The position numbers were made by a program, and so were the translations under genes. A model generated the notes under the pieces. That model searched no databases and was not told the origin of the DNA. It was given only the letters and a program-made list of their open reading frames with translations. From assembly GCA_963681505.1 (NCBI GenBank), contig OY811981.1:7792916-7856915 (forward strand): a stretch of DNA of 64,000 nucleotides, read 5' to 3'. This document shows, piece after piece, positions 55,201 to 63,136 of this stretch. This stretch comes from Eunapius fragilis (taxonomy: Eukaryota > Porifera > Demospongiae > Spongillida > Spongillidae). The stretch's first letter is position 1. Every line of letters starts with the position of its first letter.

Positions 55201-57535
55201 ACCTAATGTCATACCTTGCTATCTATGATGACTTAAGTAATCTGGATATTATAAGATACGGTCGTTGCTATGCTTGATGGCTTAAAAAAAAATCTCTTTA
55301 ATTATTATTTTGTTTGGAAGTGTCTATGTAGTATCCAGCAGGGAAAGGCACACTAACAGAAGTTGGGACTGTGTAGTGTCCTGCATTCAGTACTGCCCTC
55401 TATTTTAGGAGCAGCTGGAAAAGCAGCTTGAATATGAAAAAGTGAAATTGGAAGCAGAAAGCTATAAGGTCAATCAGGAGGCTCTGGAAAAGGTTGGATG
55501 TGTTGCACACACCACTGGCACGCCTTTATTGTTGTCTCTTCATACGTATGACCTCACCACTCTTCATACATATGACCTCTCACCACTCTTCGTACGTATG
55601 ACCTCTCACCTCTTCATACGTATGACCTCTCACCTCTTCATACGTATGACCTCTCACCACTCTTCATACGTATGACCTCTCACCACTCTTCATACGTATG
55701 ACCTCTCACCACTTCATACGTATGACCTCTCACCTTATCATACGTATGACCTCTCGCCACTCTTCATACGTATGACCTCTCACCACTCTTCATATGTATG
55801 ACCTCTCGCCACTCTTCATACGTATGACCTCTCACCTCTTCATACGTATGACCTCTCACCTCTTCATATGTATGACCTCTCACCTCTTCATACGTATGAC
55901 CTCTCACCTTATCATACGTATGACCTCTCACCACTCTTCATACGTATGACCTCTCGCCACTCTTCATACGTATGACCTCTCACCATGTATGACCTCTCGC
56001 CACTCTTCATACGTATGACCTCTCACCTCTTCATACGTATGACCTCTCATACTATGTACCCTCTCATTTTGACGCGCACATCATTCTCACTTGTGTATCC
56101 ATTCCATACCACATCCACCTACACATCTATCCATATATATCAACCACACACACACACACACACACACACACATTTAGGAAAGGCTTAGGTTGCAGCTGTC
56201 CAGCTCTACATCGGCCTCGCTTGCTAGGACAATATCCCGAGATTCAAGTATTGGTAGTCAGGTGTGCCCACAAGCACCAGAAGTGCACGTGTCTGTCTCT
56301 CACTGCATCCAGAGGGAGTTGGTGCATTCATTTGATCTCCATGGTCACAGTTACTTAACCTAAACTACGTTTATCATTACTCCAAATACGCGTACATATG
56401 AAATTAGCAGTCTAGTGATGAGCTAGTAACATGTTCAAACATGACCTCGCTGACTATTATTTAATGACCTCCTGATGTCTGACACGCAACATTTATATAT
56501 ATATATATATATTCTCATTCTATCAACCAGCACTTCTACCTTGTATTCTGTATTTTTTTTTACAAGTGATAACTTGCTGGGTTATCTTTTGGTGTGTTAA
56601 CATTTGTATCTTCTTAATTAGAACGATGCTCTGGACTTGGACAGCGCTAGTACGTTTGGAGCAGACCATCCGAGGAAAAGCATGGCTTCCACTGCTGTGC
56701 TAGAAAACCTGCAGTCCTTGCTTAAGCAGAGGGACGGGGAGCTCTCTAATGTGCAGGTGATGACGTGATCTCAGGTTTACACCCCATAGACCTTGAGGCA
56801 AAAAGGAGACTTTTGGTTTGGTAATGGAGGTTGGTTTGGACTGTAGGATGTGGCAATATGGCTACGAGATCCCCGGGGGCCTATATTCAAATATACAAAT
56901 ATTTATTTCTGATGCTATTTGGGCTTAATAATAATTAATTGTTTACCTGTTCTAAGCTGAGTAGGTTTTTTATTTTTTTTTGTTATGGTCTTGGCTGCAA
57001 CTTTATGTACAGCAGTATACACAATTAGGGGTGCAAAATTAGTTGCCAGTTGATTAACGATATTTTATTGCAAGCTTGAGTTCCGGTAGGTTATAAGATT
57101 GTATACAGAAGCACCACTTGTCTGTGTCGTTTGCAGAACCTGGTGAGCACACTTGAGCGTTCTCGATCCTCGCTGGCCGAACAGCTTGCCACTGTCTCTG
57201 CACAAAATGAGGCACTCAGCAAAGAAGTGGAAACCATACCTCAACTCCAACACAAGTTACAGGTATGGAGGGAGATCACCACCACTTGTGTACCATGCAC
57301 ACACACCATCCCTCTAGGAGGTGGAAAGAAACTATCACACACTTCTTCAGATGTATGGGGAGAAGGCAGAAGAGGTGGAGGAGTTGAGGCTGGACATCCA
57401 GGACGTCAAATCGATGTACAGACAACAGGTACTGCACCCATATGACAGGGGTAGGGGAGCATGGGGAAAGATTGTTGGGGACTTATTACCTACCTTCCTT
57501 GTCAGATTGAAGAGTTGGTCGCACGGAGCAAGTAG
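39758..57535 (+). CDS. TMF1: TMF1 golgin (TATA element modulatory factor 1 / ARA160)
   Basis: 22 exons splice in phase into 1456 aa: 39758-39863, 39955-42314, 42970-43073, 43322-43439, 44235-44290, 44606-44682, 44954-45050, 49738-49823, 49897-49958, 50186-50250, 50434-50590, 50980-51072, 51716-51770, 52000-52101, 54868-55060, 55119-55188, 55409-55492, 56178-56261, 56622-56756, 57137-57262, 57318-57428 and 57506-57535. The start MSWLDSS and AQKSIDKVLDI, the central KLSKQLLQNSNIIKKLRAKE, KPLLRQLENLQ and the C-terminal LLQMYGEKAEEVEELRLDI are TMF1 hallmarks. TMF1 is a coiled-coil Golgi tether that binds Rab6; the C-terminal ~120 residues are the conserved TMF domain. Human TMF1 is 1093 aa; the extra length is mostly in exon 2, which has a Gly/Ser/Thr/Ala-rich stretch (residues ~235-348) and five 13-aa DPLSKQPDIPPNR-type repeats. 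The coiled coil starts near residue 820. Introns are full of minisatellites. Confidence 0.93.
40551..40890 (+). repeat. In-frame Gly-rich coding minisatellite in TMF1 exon 2
   Basis: Imperfect 39-42 bp units encoding EGASTGGGGGGG-type peptides stay in the TMF1 frame for about 114 codons. The same DNA gives long ORFs in two other frames (Ser/Thr/Pro-rich on the minus strand, Val/Leu/Glu-rich on the plus strand), which are artefacts. Confidence 0.85.
41205..41388 (+). repeat. In-frame 39 bp coding repeat in TMF1 exon 2
   Basis: Five copies of a 13-residue unit of the type DPLSKQPDIPPNR, all in the TMF1 frame, in a Pro-rich and probably disordered region. Confidence 0.85.
42531..42940. repeat. 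Minisatellite, 24 bp unit × 17 (TMF1 intron 2)
   Basis: Seventeen near-perfect copies of agtatgtacactcttaggaa followed by gtag. Because 24 is a multiple of 3, one minus-strand frame stays open (VYILYFLR-type repeat); this is not a gene. Confidence 0.95.
43206..43272. repeat. GT microsatellite (TMF1 intron 3)
   Basis: An uninterrupted (GT) run of about 33 dinucleotides, 50 bp before the exon 4 acceptor. Confidence 0.95.
43425..44004 (+). repeat. 29 bp minisatellite made of an exon end plus its 5' splice site (TMF1 exon 4 / intron 4)
   Basis: The last 14 bases of TMF1 exon 4 and the following donor (caagctgtcattagg / gtaagcatttccct) are repeated about 19 more times with a 29 bp period from 43440. 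Almost every copy preserves AGG/GTAAGC. See findings. Confidence 0.95.
44295..44560. repeat. GT-rich degenerate simple repeat (TMF1 intron 5)
   Basis: Interrupted (GT)n with tgtgtgcatgtacatg units. The Cys/Val-rich and His/Thr-rich ORFs over it are artefacts. Confidence 0.9.
45060..45235. repeat. GT/TATG simple repeat (TMF1 intron 7)
   Basis: (GT)n interrupted by tatgtg units, starting 10 bp after the exon 7 donor. Confidence 0.9.
45236..45993. other. Unique part of TMF1 intron 7
   Basis: No gene or RNA recognised. A short cccaatgtcacc / ccccaatctcccc pyrimidine-rich stretch occurs near 45345-45430. Confidence 0.4.
45994..49583. repeat. 24 bp satellite, ~150 copies, open in several frames (TMF1 intron 7)
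   Basis: The unit is gggatagcacctatatcact plus gtgt. Variation is limited to a few sites (atagc/ataccac/atggc/gtagc, tatatc/tgtatc, cac/cgc). Since 24 is a multiple of 3 and the unit has no stop in three frames, it gives ORFs of about 1200 aa on both strands (IGAIPHSD, ITVWDSTY and SLCGIAPI repeats). They start and end at the array edges and lie inside a TMF1 intron, so they are not called as genes. A 528 bp (22-unit) higher-order duplication is visible. Confidence 0.97.
51136..51708. repeat. Minisatellite, ~31 bp unit (TMF1 intron 12)
   Basis: Copies of cctcatgacctcccgccccg followed by cccccttggta, with shorter variants lacking ccccg. It ends 8 bp before the exon 13 acceptor, so the array supplies that acceptor's pyrimidine-rich tract. 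Confidence 0.92.
52497..52568 (-). tRNA. tRNA-iMet(CAT): Initiator tRNA-Met (CAT), copy a
   Basis: A 72 nt gene reading 5' to 3' on the minus strand from 52568. The acceptor stem AGCAGAG/CTCTGCT with discriminator A, the initiator-specific loop around GGGCCCATAACCC (three G:C pairs flanking the CAU anticodon), and the eukaryotic initiator signature ATCGAAAC in place of TTC in the T loop are all present. A T-run (pol III terminator) follows. It lies in TMF1 intron 14. Confidence 0.97.
52776..52847 (+). tRNA. tRNA-iMet(CAT): Initiator tRNA-Met (CAT), copy b
   Basis: Sequence-identical to copy a over 72 nt, on the opposite strand and divergent from it, with 207 bp between. The trailer CGATTTTTTTTT is a good pol III terminator and matches the trailer of copy d. 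Confidence 0.97.
52995..53735. repeat. Minisatellite, ~47 bp unit (TMF1 intron 14)
   Basis: About sixteen copies of gcttgccataagtcctatga followed by agcttgagctacagaggctgctggttg, with shorter ~38 bp units lacking gctaca placed regularly every third or so copy. It lies between tRNA copies b and c. Confidence 0.93.
53942..54013 (-). tRNA. tRNA-iMet(CAT): Initiator tRNA-Met (CAT), copy c
   Basis: Identical to copy a. The trailer (GACTTTTTT) and about 50 bp of 5' flank (tgtggtt..gac, aaagca, accccc) also match copy a, so a and c arose by a segmental duplication larger than the tRNA. Confidence 0.97.
54718..54789 (-). tRNA. tRNA-iMet(CAT): Initiator tRNA-Met (CAT), copy d
   Basis: Identical 72 nt. 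The trailer CGATTTTTTTTT matches copy b. It ends 78 bp upstream of TMF1 exon 15. Confidence 0.97.
55540..56060. repeat. Minisatellite, ~22-26 bp unit (TMF1 intron 17)
   Basis: About twenty copies of cttcatacgtatgacctctc plus acc or accact. Each contains the palindrome atacgtat. It starts about 50 bp after the exon 17 donor. Confidence 0.93.
56142..56173. repeat. CA microsatellite at a TMF1 3' splice site
   Basis: A (CA)16-type run ends directly at the exon 18 acceptor (acacatttag/GAAAGG), replacing most of the usual polypyrimidine tract. Confidence 0.85.
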
Positions 57536-57870
57536 AAAGGAAGTTTTGCTGACAAACACCACATACTTGGATCATCATTGTAAAAGAAAGTACCATTCTC
57601 TCATCTGTTTGTCCAATTCGTATTGTTTGTTCAAAGAGAATGTCATCTTCTATTAAATGAAGCAGTGTTTTTCATCCAGCCATATAGTTAATCTACCTCC
57701 ACGCCCATAAAAAATTAACCTCTCCTTGGTCACATTAGAGGGCATTTATTCTGTGAATATGCCATTATTTAAACACAGTACAGAGCTCAACAATGATAGA
57801 CAACTACTACAAGGCTACACGCACCTCACTACCTGCACTATGTTAGTGCACAAGTCTATACCTCCCCTCT

Positions 57871-58687
57871 TTAATTCCTTCCTAGATACCAATTATGGTT
57901 TCTGGTATCTTCATCAACTTGCCGACGAAGGTCAGGCTTATCAGCTAAGTACTCATCAATCTGGTTGGTAGGGAGGATAAAACAGTTGCCTATTAGTACC
58001 TATCAACAATCCAGCTGCATAGAAACGTACAGTCATCTCCTCAAATGGTTTCTGGGATTTTGCCACAGACAGCTGTCCACAAAGAGAACTCTTCAATTTA
58101 TTGCACAGGCATTTGCAGTCTCTCTCACCTCCTTTTCCAGAGCAACCACTTTAGATTTGGACTCGGCAATGACTTTCAAAGCTTCAGTTTCCTAGGAATG
58201 TTTTTTTTTTTTTTTTTTGGAGGGAGGTGGAACTTCAATAACATACTCTTCTAATAGACACTCGCAAGTCTCGCTCACAACGCATGCTGAATAAAGTAAA
58301 TCATCACTGTGTACTAGTCTCAGTAACAACGCTCACAAAATTTTTCTTCTGTTCCTCTATCGCTGCAGACGTCGTATCTTTAGGAGGCAGTACCTTCAGA
58401 GCTTCGAACTGCTTGCGAAAGGAATCAACAAACCCGGGCAGAGAGATGCTTCGCTTATAGAAATCCCAGTCAATAGTTTCTGGTTTCTCCGAATATGCGG
58501 CTAGGCTACAAAAGGTAGTCGTCATCTCACATTCTAGATGATGCACACCCTGTACTTCAACAAACCTTGTCCTACAAGCTTCGTGACGTTGTCTAAATGC
58601 AGCAAATTCTACCCTGGCTTCCTCCGGTACCATGGATGATAGCTTTGCCCAGTCAAAAACTCGCTGACCTGCTCTCCTAACACTCAT
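57871..58687 (-). CDS. ATP5PD: ATP synthase peripheral stalk subunit d, mitochondrial
   Basis: Five minus-strand exons, 58566-58687, 58337-58505, 58129-58191, 58031-58072 and 57871-57960, give 161 aa, the same length as human ATP5PD (ATP5H). Subunit d is part of the stator that holds F1 to Fo in mitochondrial ATP synthase. Recognisable parts are VFDWAKLSSMVPEEAR, the core KPETIDWDFYKRSI, GFVDSFRKQFEALKV and the C-terminal KPDLRRQVDEDT and NHNW. Intron 1 is only 60 nt (58506-58565), has no in-frame stop and is a multiple of 3, so keeping it would add 20 residues; the family alignment supports removing it. The gene is convergent with TMF1 (335 bp between stop codons) and divergent from PDPK1. 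Confidence 0.9.
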
Positions 58688-58801
58688 TGTTCCAACCCTC
58701 CAAAAAAAAAAAATTTTTTTTTCAAAATTCCGCTTTTTTCCGCTTATTTAAAATGCGAACACACTGGGTGTAATTTTATATTTTGGGGGGAGTTAGCCAC
58801 T
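58688..58801. promoter_or_regulatory. Bidirectional promoter region, ATP5PD / PDPK1
   Basis: Only 114 bp separate the two start codons. It contains an A-run and a T-run (58701-58721) and ttccgcttttttccgc, an ETS-like TTCCGC pair, near 58728-58743. No TATA box at a usual distance. Sharing is inferred from spacing. Confidence 0.6.
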
Positions 58802-59234
58802 ATGGCTGCAAACCAGAAGGACGTAAGTTTTCTTAGTGCGACTGTTTAGCGCAAGGACGTTTGCAGTAGGGCTGCGTGGCTGCGTACATGTGTGTATATA
58901 TAGATTTATCGGTTCGTGTTGCCTGCGGTATATCGACTTGGAAATTAATGAAGATGCTATAAGCTGATTTTTTTTTGTTCCGCCTTCGTTCGACAGTCTA
59001 GTCCACCACTACCTGCCAATGAGGCGCTGTCACAAGAAGCAGACAACGTGCAGCATGGCGGGCAGCCCTCAGTACTGCAACGAAAGCTGAGTAAGGATGA
59101 TTTCGTTTTCGAGAAAATCATCGGAGAAGGCTCTTACTCGACGGTACGCTTTTAGCGGTCAATTCTGTTGTCTACGGGAGCGCATGTGTGTAACGTATTT
59201 GTGGAGGCGCCTGTGTGTGTGTGTGTGTGTGTGC

Positions 59235-59306
<72 letters not shown>

Positions 59307-61210
59307 TTTCTTGGCTTGTTCCTATTGTGATGTACTGGCTGTTACACATCTCATTATCCCACCTCAGGTTTTTAAAGTTATAGACAAGGCTACCAAACGT
59401 CAATACGCATGTAAGTTAAGAAACGTGTAGTACGTGTGGAGCGAGGCAGCCATTCAATTATGTGCACACATTAGGCTAGCCATTGCTCAAGTGCTGTGTA
59501 TCATTTAAATTACCAAAGAGGTAATTGTGAAAGATCTAGTTCATGGTACAACTGTCATGAGGGCATAGCTACATAACCATAACTTTTCCTGCCATGCCTG
59601 TTGATTAGAACTCTGCTAACACGAGGGGTGTTTATCGGCAAGCTTGATGTGGGTGTGGTCATTGCATATTGTAACCTTTGCAGTGAAGGTTCTAGACAAG
59701 AAGCAGATTGTTCGCGAGAAGAAGGTTCCATACGTCAGCACAGAGAAGGATGTTCTAGCACAGCTTGACCATCCCCTGTTTGTACGACTATACTTCACAT
59801 TTCAAGACCCAGATAACCTTTGTATCTATTTACTTTACCTGATCTCCCCATCCCTCTCATCTCCTCCCTTTCCCTCCCTCCCTTCCCCCTTCCATCCCCT
59901 CCTTCCCATCCCTCTCATGTTCCCTCTCGCATATATTTCATATCCTTGACATGTAAAAAAAAAAAGACTTTGTCCTAAGTCTAGCCAAGGGTGGAGAGAT
60001 TCTGGACTATCTCAGAAAGGTCAGCAGGCCAACACACATCCATGTTTTCACTGAGCATTAAAGTATTTAACTGTTAGACCATAGCAATGACATTATTCTG
60101 TCTAGACTAGTACTCCCCCCGTCCCCCGCCACTGATTGATAGTCCCCCGCTGCTAGCAACATGAGTTCTGTAGTATGCTCCATCTTCTATTGGGGTTTGT
60201 GTAGTGTGATATCCAGAGGTGTTTGGAATTGGGAAGACATACTTTACACCAGACGTGTTCATGGTGTCAGTAATCTTATCTATGGGGCCTCCTCCTGCTT
60301 CCATCATTCCTTGTCCCCACCACCCCCCCCCCCCCCCTCAAAGTACCTTGGTTTGGTACATGTACACGTAGTTTTGATTGTAATTTGTATATAGAGAGAA
60401 AGACAGTGCATGGTTGATGTCTAAGTTCACCCCCTCCATACACATGCATACATACATAATATACACGCATGCATATATACACACACACATATACGTACGT
60501 ACACACGTGCATACATACTCACGTGCATACATACTCACCTGCGTACATACGTACGTACACACGTGCATACATACTCACATGCGTACATACGCACCACGTA
60601 CACATGCGCACTAATAGGTCGGCTCATTCGACGAGAAGGCCACTATATTCTACAGTGGTGAGATCATCGTCGCTCTAGAGTACCTCCATGGCAAAGGGAT
60701 CATACACAGGTATGATTACCATAAGCGAACGCAGTTATGTGGATTACATTACCATAACTGGCGCATTATTACTGAAAGCATGTGTGTAGCTGCATAAGTA
60801 TGCATGTGATTTGGTTAGTTATGTTACTTCAAGCCCGATGTGGGCCTTCACATTCATAGTTATATTGTAATCACACATAGCTACGTTTCCGTAAGTTGCA
60901 GTGTGATATGAACTAGCGCTTGCGGTGGGTGTTGTTGGTAACGTGTGCTACTTGGGGGCATAATCTGTGTGTGTGTGTGTGTGTGTGTGTGTGCATGCGT
61001 GTGTTTGCATGTGTATATGTGTGTGTTTTGAAGTGTTTTTTTAGCATGTTTTTGTGTGTATATATGTGTTTTTTGTGTGTTGTATGTGTATGTCTGTGTA
61101 CATACCCCTACCCCACTATAGGGACTTGAAACCAGAAAATATCTTACTCGGGGAGGACATGCATATTCTGATCACAGACTTTGGCACAGCCAAGATTATT
61201 CAGAATGATG
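58802..61210 (+). CDS. PDPK1: PDPK1 (3-phosphoinositide-dependent kinase 1), N-terminal part only
   Basis: Seven exons, 58802-58822, 58997-59143, 59368-59410, 59684-59821, 59967-60019, 60618-60709 and 61122-61210, splice in phase into the first 194 residues. The kinase N-lobe and start of the C-lobe are clear: glycine loop GEGSYSTV (from residue 50), catalytic lysine K72 (YALKVLDKK), [57 protein letters not shown] (D166) and DFGTAKI (D184). These match PDK1, which phosphorylates the activation loop of AGC kinases such as AKT. The activation segment, the rest of the C-lobe and the PH domain were not found before the receptor gene at 63137. The gene either continues past it, with the receptor nested in a long intron, or is truncated. 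Exon 5 follows A12 and then G rather than a pyrimidine tract. Confidence 0.88.
59214..59302. repeat. GT microsatellite (PDPK1 intron 2)
   Basis: (GT)n with two cgtg interruptions. Other GT runs lie in intron 6 (about 60968-60992) and directly after the exon 7 donor (61213-61290). Confidence 0.93.
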
Positions 61211-61211
61211 G

Positions 61212-61262
<51 letters not shown>

Positions 61263-62338
61263 ATGTGTGTGTGTGCATGTGTGTGTGTGTGTGACCACAG
61301 AATATGAACGTGCATTGGGTCTGCCAACATGTGTCAATGATGCGGGGGAGTGGGCATGTTGTAGTCTTGGATATGTGCGTTGTTGGCCTTCTTTTTTACA
61401 ACTTGGGTGGGGTATTTAGATGCCAAACAATGCTAATTGGCAGTTAACTACTACTAGCTACATGGTTGGGCTTGTATAAGGCTGTCATGGGCCTATTTCA
61501 CAGCCCACAATGTAGCTGGTTTTGCCATATGCATGGTACGAATACACAAACAACTTATGTTTATTTTTTGCTTGGAATTGGTTGGTAATCTAAACATTGA
61601 CGCGCGTTTTTACAAACTCAAAAACCTCGTACGCTGCTAGTCCCACCACTCACAAGTGTTTGTTTCTGATGGGAAGGCGTGCTGCTGATGTTACGAGGTC
61701 TTGTTTGCATCTGTTTCGACACTATCAAACAGGTGATGTCAGCTGACATTACACAAGCTGTTTCTTTAGTATCAGAGGAAGATTGTACCTTGATAGAGTG
61801 CAAGCTTGGTACACATCTGAAATTAAAAAAAAAAAAAAATCCTATCCCTATGGGTTCTGACCCTGTTACAGAGAAAAAATAATTCTGCACAGCAGACAAC
61901 TGAGAAGGTTATTTTCACCCATGGTCATATACGTGTAGTGTACATTTTATTCAAAGCCTCGTGGATGAGATTGTTTATGGGGGGGCAACCATTCATTTAA
62001 TAGAAGACATAAGGATAAAACAAACAGAACAAAAAGGAAAGTAGGCATATCCTTACAAGGCATAGATGTGTCTATATCAGGAAATGGCATAGAACGTTTG
62101 TCAGGGGTCACAGAAGTAACCTCTGCAGAGATGGGAGGACACAGGTTGAATGATGATGTTGAAGGCAATAAAGAATAGAGAATGTATCTACTCCCTTGTG
62201 AATTTGGAAAGATGGTGCGTTCCACTTGTTATTTGAGATGTGGGCTTTGAGAGATGAGTGTAGGTTTGCAACATAGGTAATGAACTGTATCAGTTGTTGT
62301 AACGTCTAATTACATTTGTCCACTGCAGTGTACGTGTG

Positions 62339-62417
62339 CAGAGCGTCAAAGCGATCGATACACAGTTGTGGTAACCACACGCATGTCTCGATCGAATAGC
62401 TTCACTTTGACGCTCTG
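62339..62417. repeat. 79 bp fold-back element
   Basis: cagagcgtcaaag at the left end is the exact reverse complement of ctttgacgctctg at the right end, and inner parts (cgatcga, gttgtggt/accacac) also pair. It looks like a tiny MITE. No TA flank. Confidence 0.65.
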
Positions 62418-62553
62418 ACTTGGGGACCAGAGAAAAAGAATTAAAGCTGGGCAATTTTGGGCCAAACTCCAAAGGACCTGTACATGAGCATGCACCATCA
62501 AATGTTAAACTGGCAGAATGTGACTAAATTTATTTTCTGTACACCGCAGTAGA

Positions 62554-62590
62554 CTAATGTACCCCCTCGGGAGGAAGCCCGGTACATTAG
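62554..62590. repeat. Stem-loop with 10 bp perfect arms
   Basis: ctaatgtacc (62554-62563) pairs with ggtacattag (62581-62590); the inner cccctcggg/ccc may add pairs. Function unknown. Confidence 0.55.
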
Positions 62591-63136
62591 ACATAGGGGA
62601 TGTCATTTATATAAGCATGGGCTACGGATCCAAATGCATTTTTAAGATGGATGAAACTCAATGTAAATGGAGCTGAGTGTTCACAAACGTTGCATACAGT
62701 GGCCTGAATAGCATGTGTGTTCCTCATTGATACCTTTTAGGAAGTCCTTCTGTAGAGATGTATCTAACATTGGGTTAGATACAATGCACTGTTCTAGAGA
62801 TGAACAGCCAGAATCTTATGGAACAGTTTGGATATGACAAAGGTGATGGCTATTGGCCTGAAATTTTATGGTTTTGCAGTGTCACCTGATTTATGAATAG
62901 TGATGATCTTTGCCTGACACAGCGGTAGGGGTTTGTGACTAGAATAGTAGCTTGGTGAACAGAGTGGCTGGAAAATGATGGGTTGAAGGGAGCTTCTTCA
63001 GATAGTGGTACGTAACATCCTCCATATATCGATAACACTTTAGAAAAAGCATTTTATTTTACTGAAGGATTGAAATTTTTTTTTCACGCCCACGAGTTGG
63101 GGGGGGGGGGGGGTTTAAGTTAAACCTCCACGTACC

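Larger units (their letters stand above)
61211..63136. other. Region after PDPK1 exon 7 (intron or intergenic)
   Basis: It starts with a GT microsatellite. I searched both strands by eye for the next PDPK1 exon (the FVGTAQYVSPE segment) and did not find it. It contains a perfect 14 bp palindrome atgtcagctgacat near 61737-61750, two stem-loops listed separately, and a G15 run at about 63099-63113. No other gene recognised. Confidence 0.45.

Noticed and set aside
57726..58254. Plus-strand ORFs after TMF1
   Set aside because: They are antisense shadows of the ATP5PD exons.
61618..61899. Opposite-strand ORFs both containing MSADIT
   Set aside because: The shared peptide comes from a perfect palindrome (atgtcagctgacat). 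No gene evidence.
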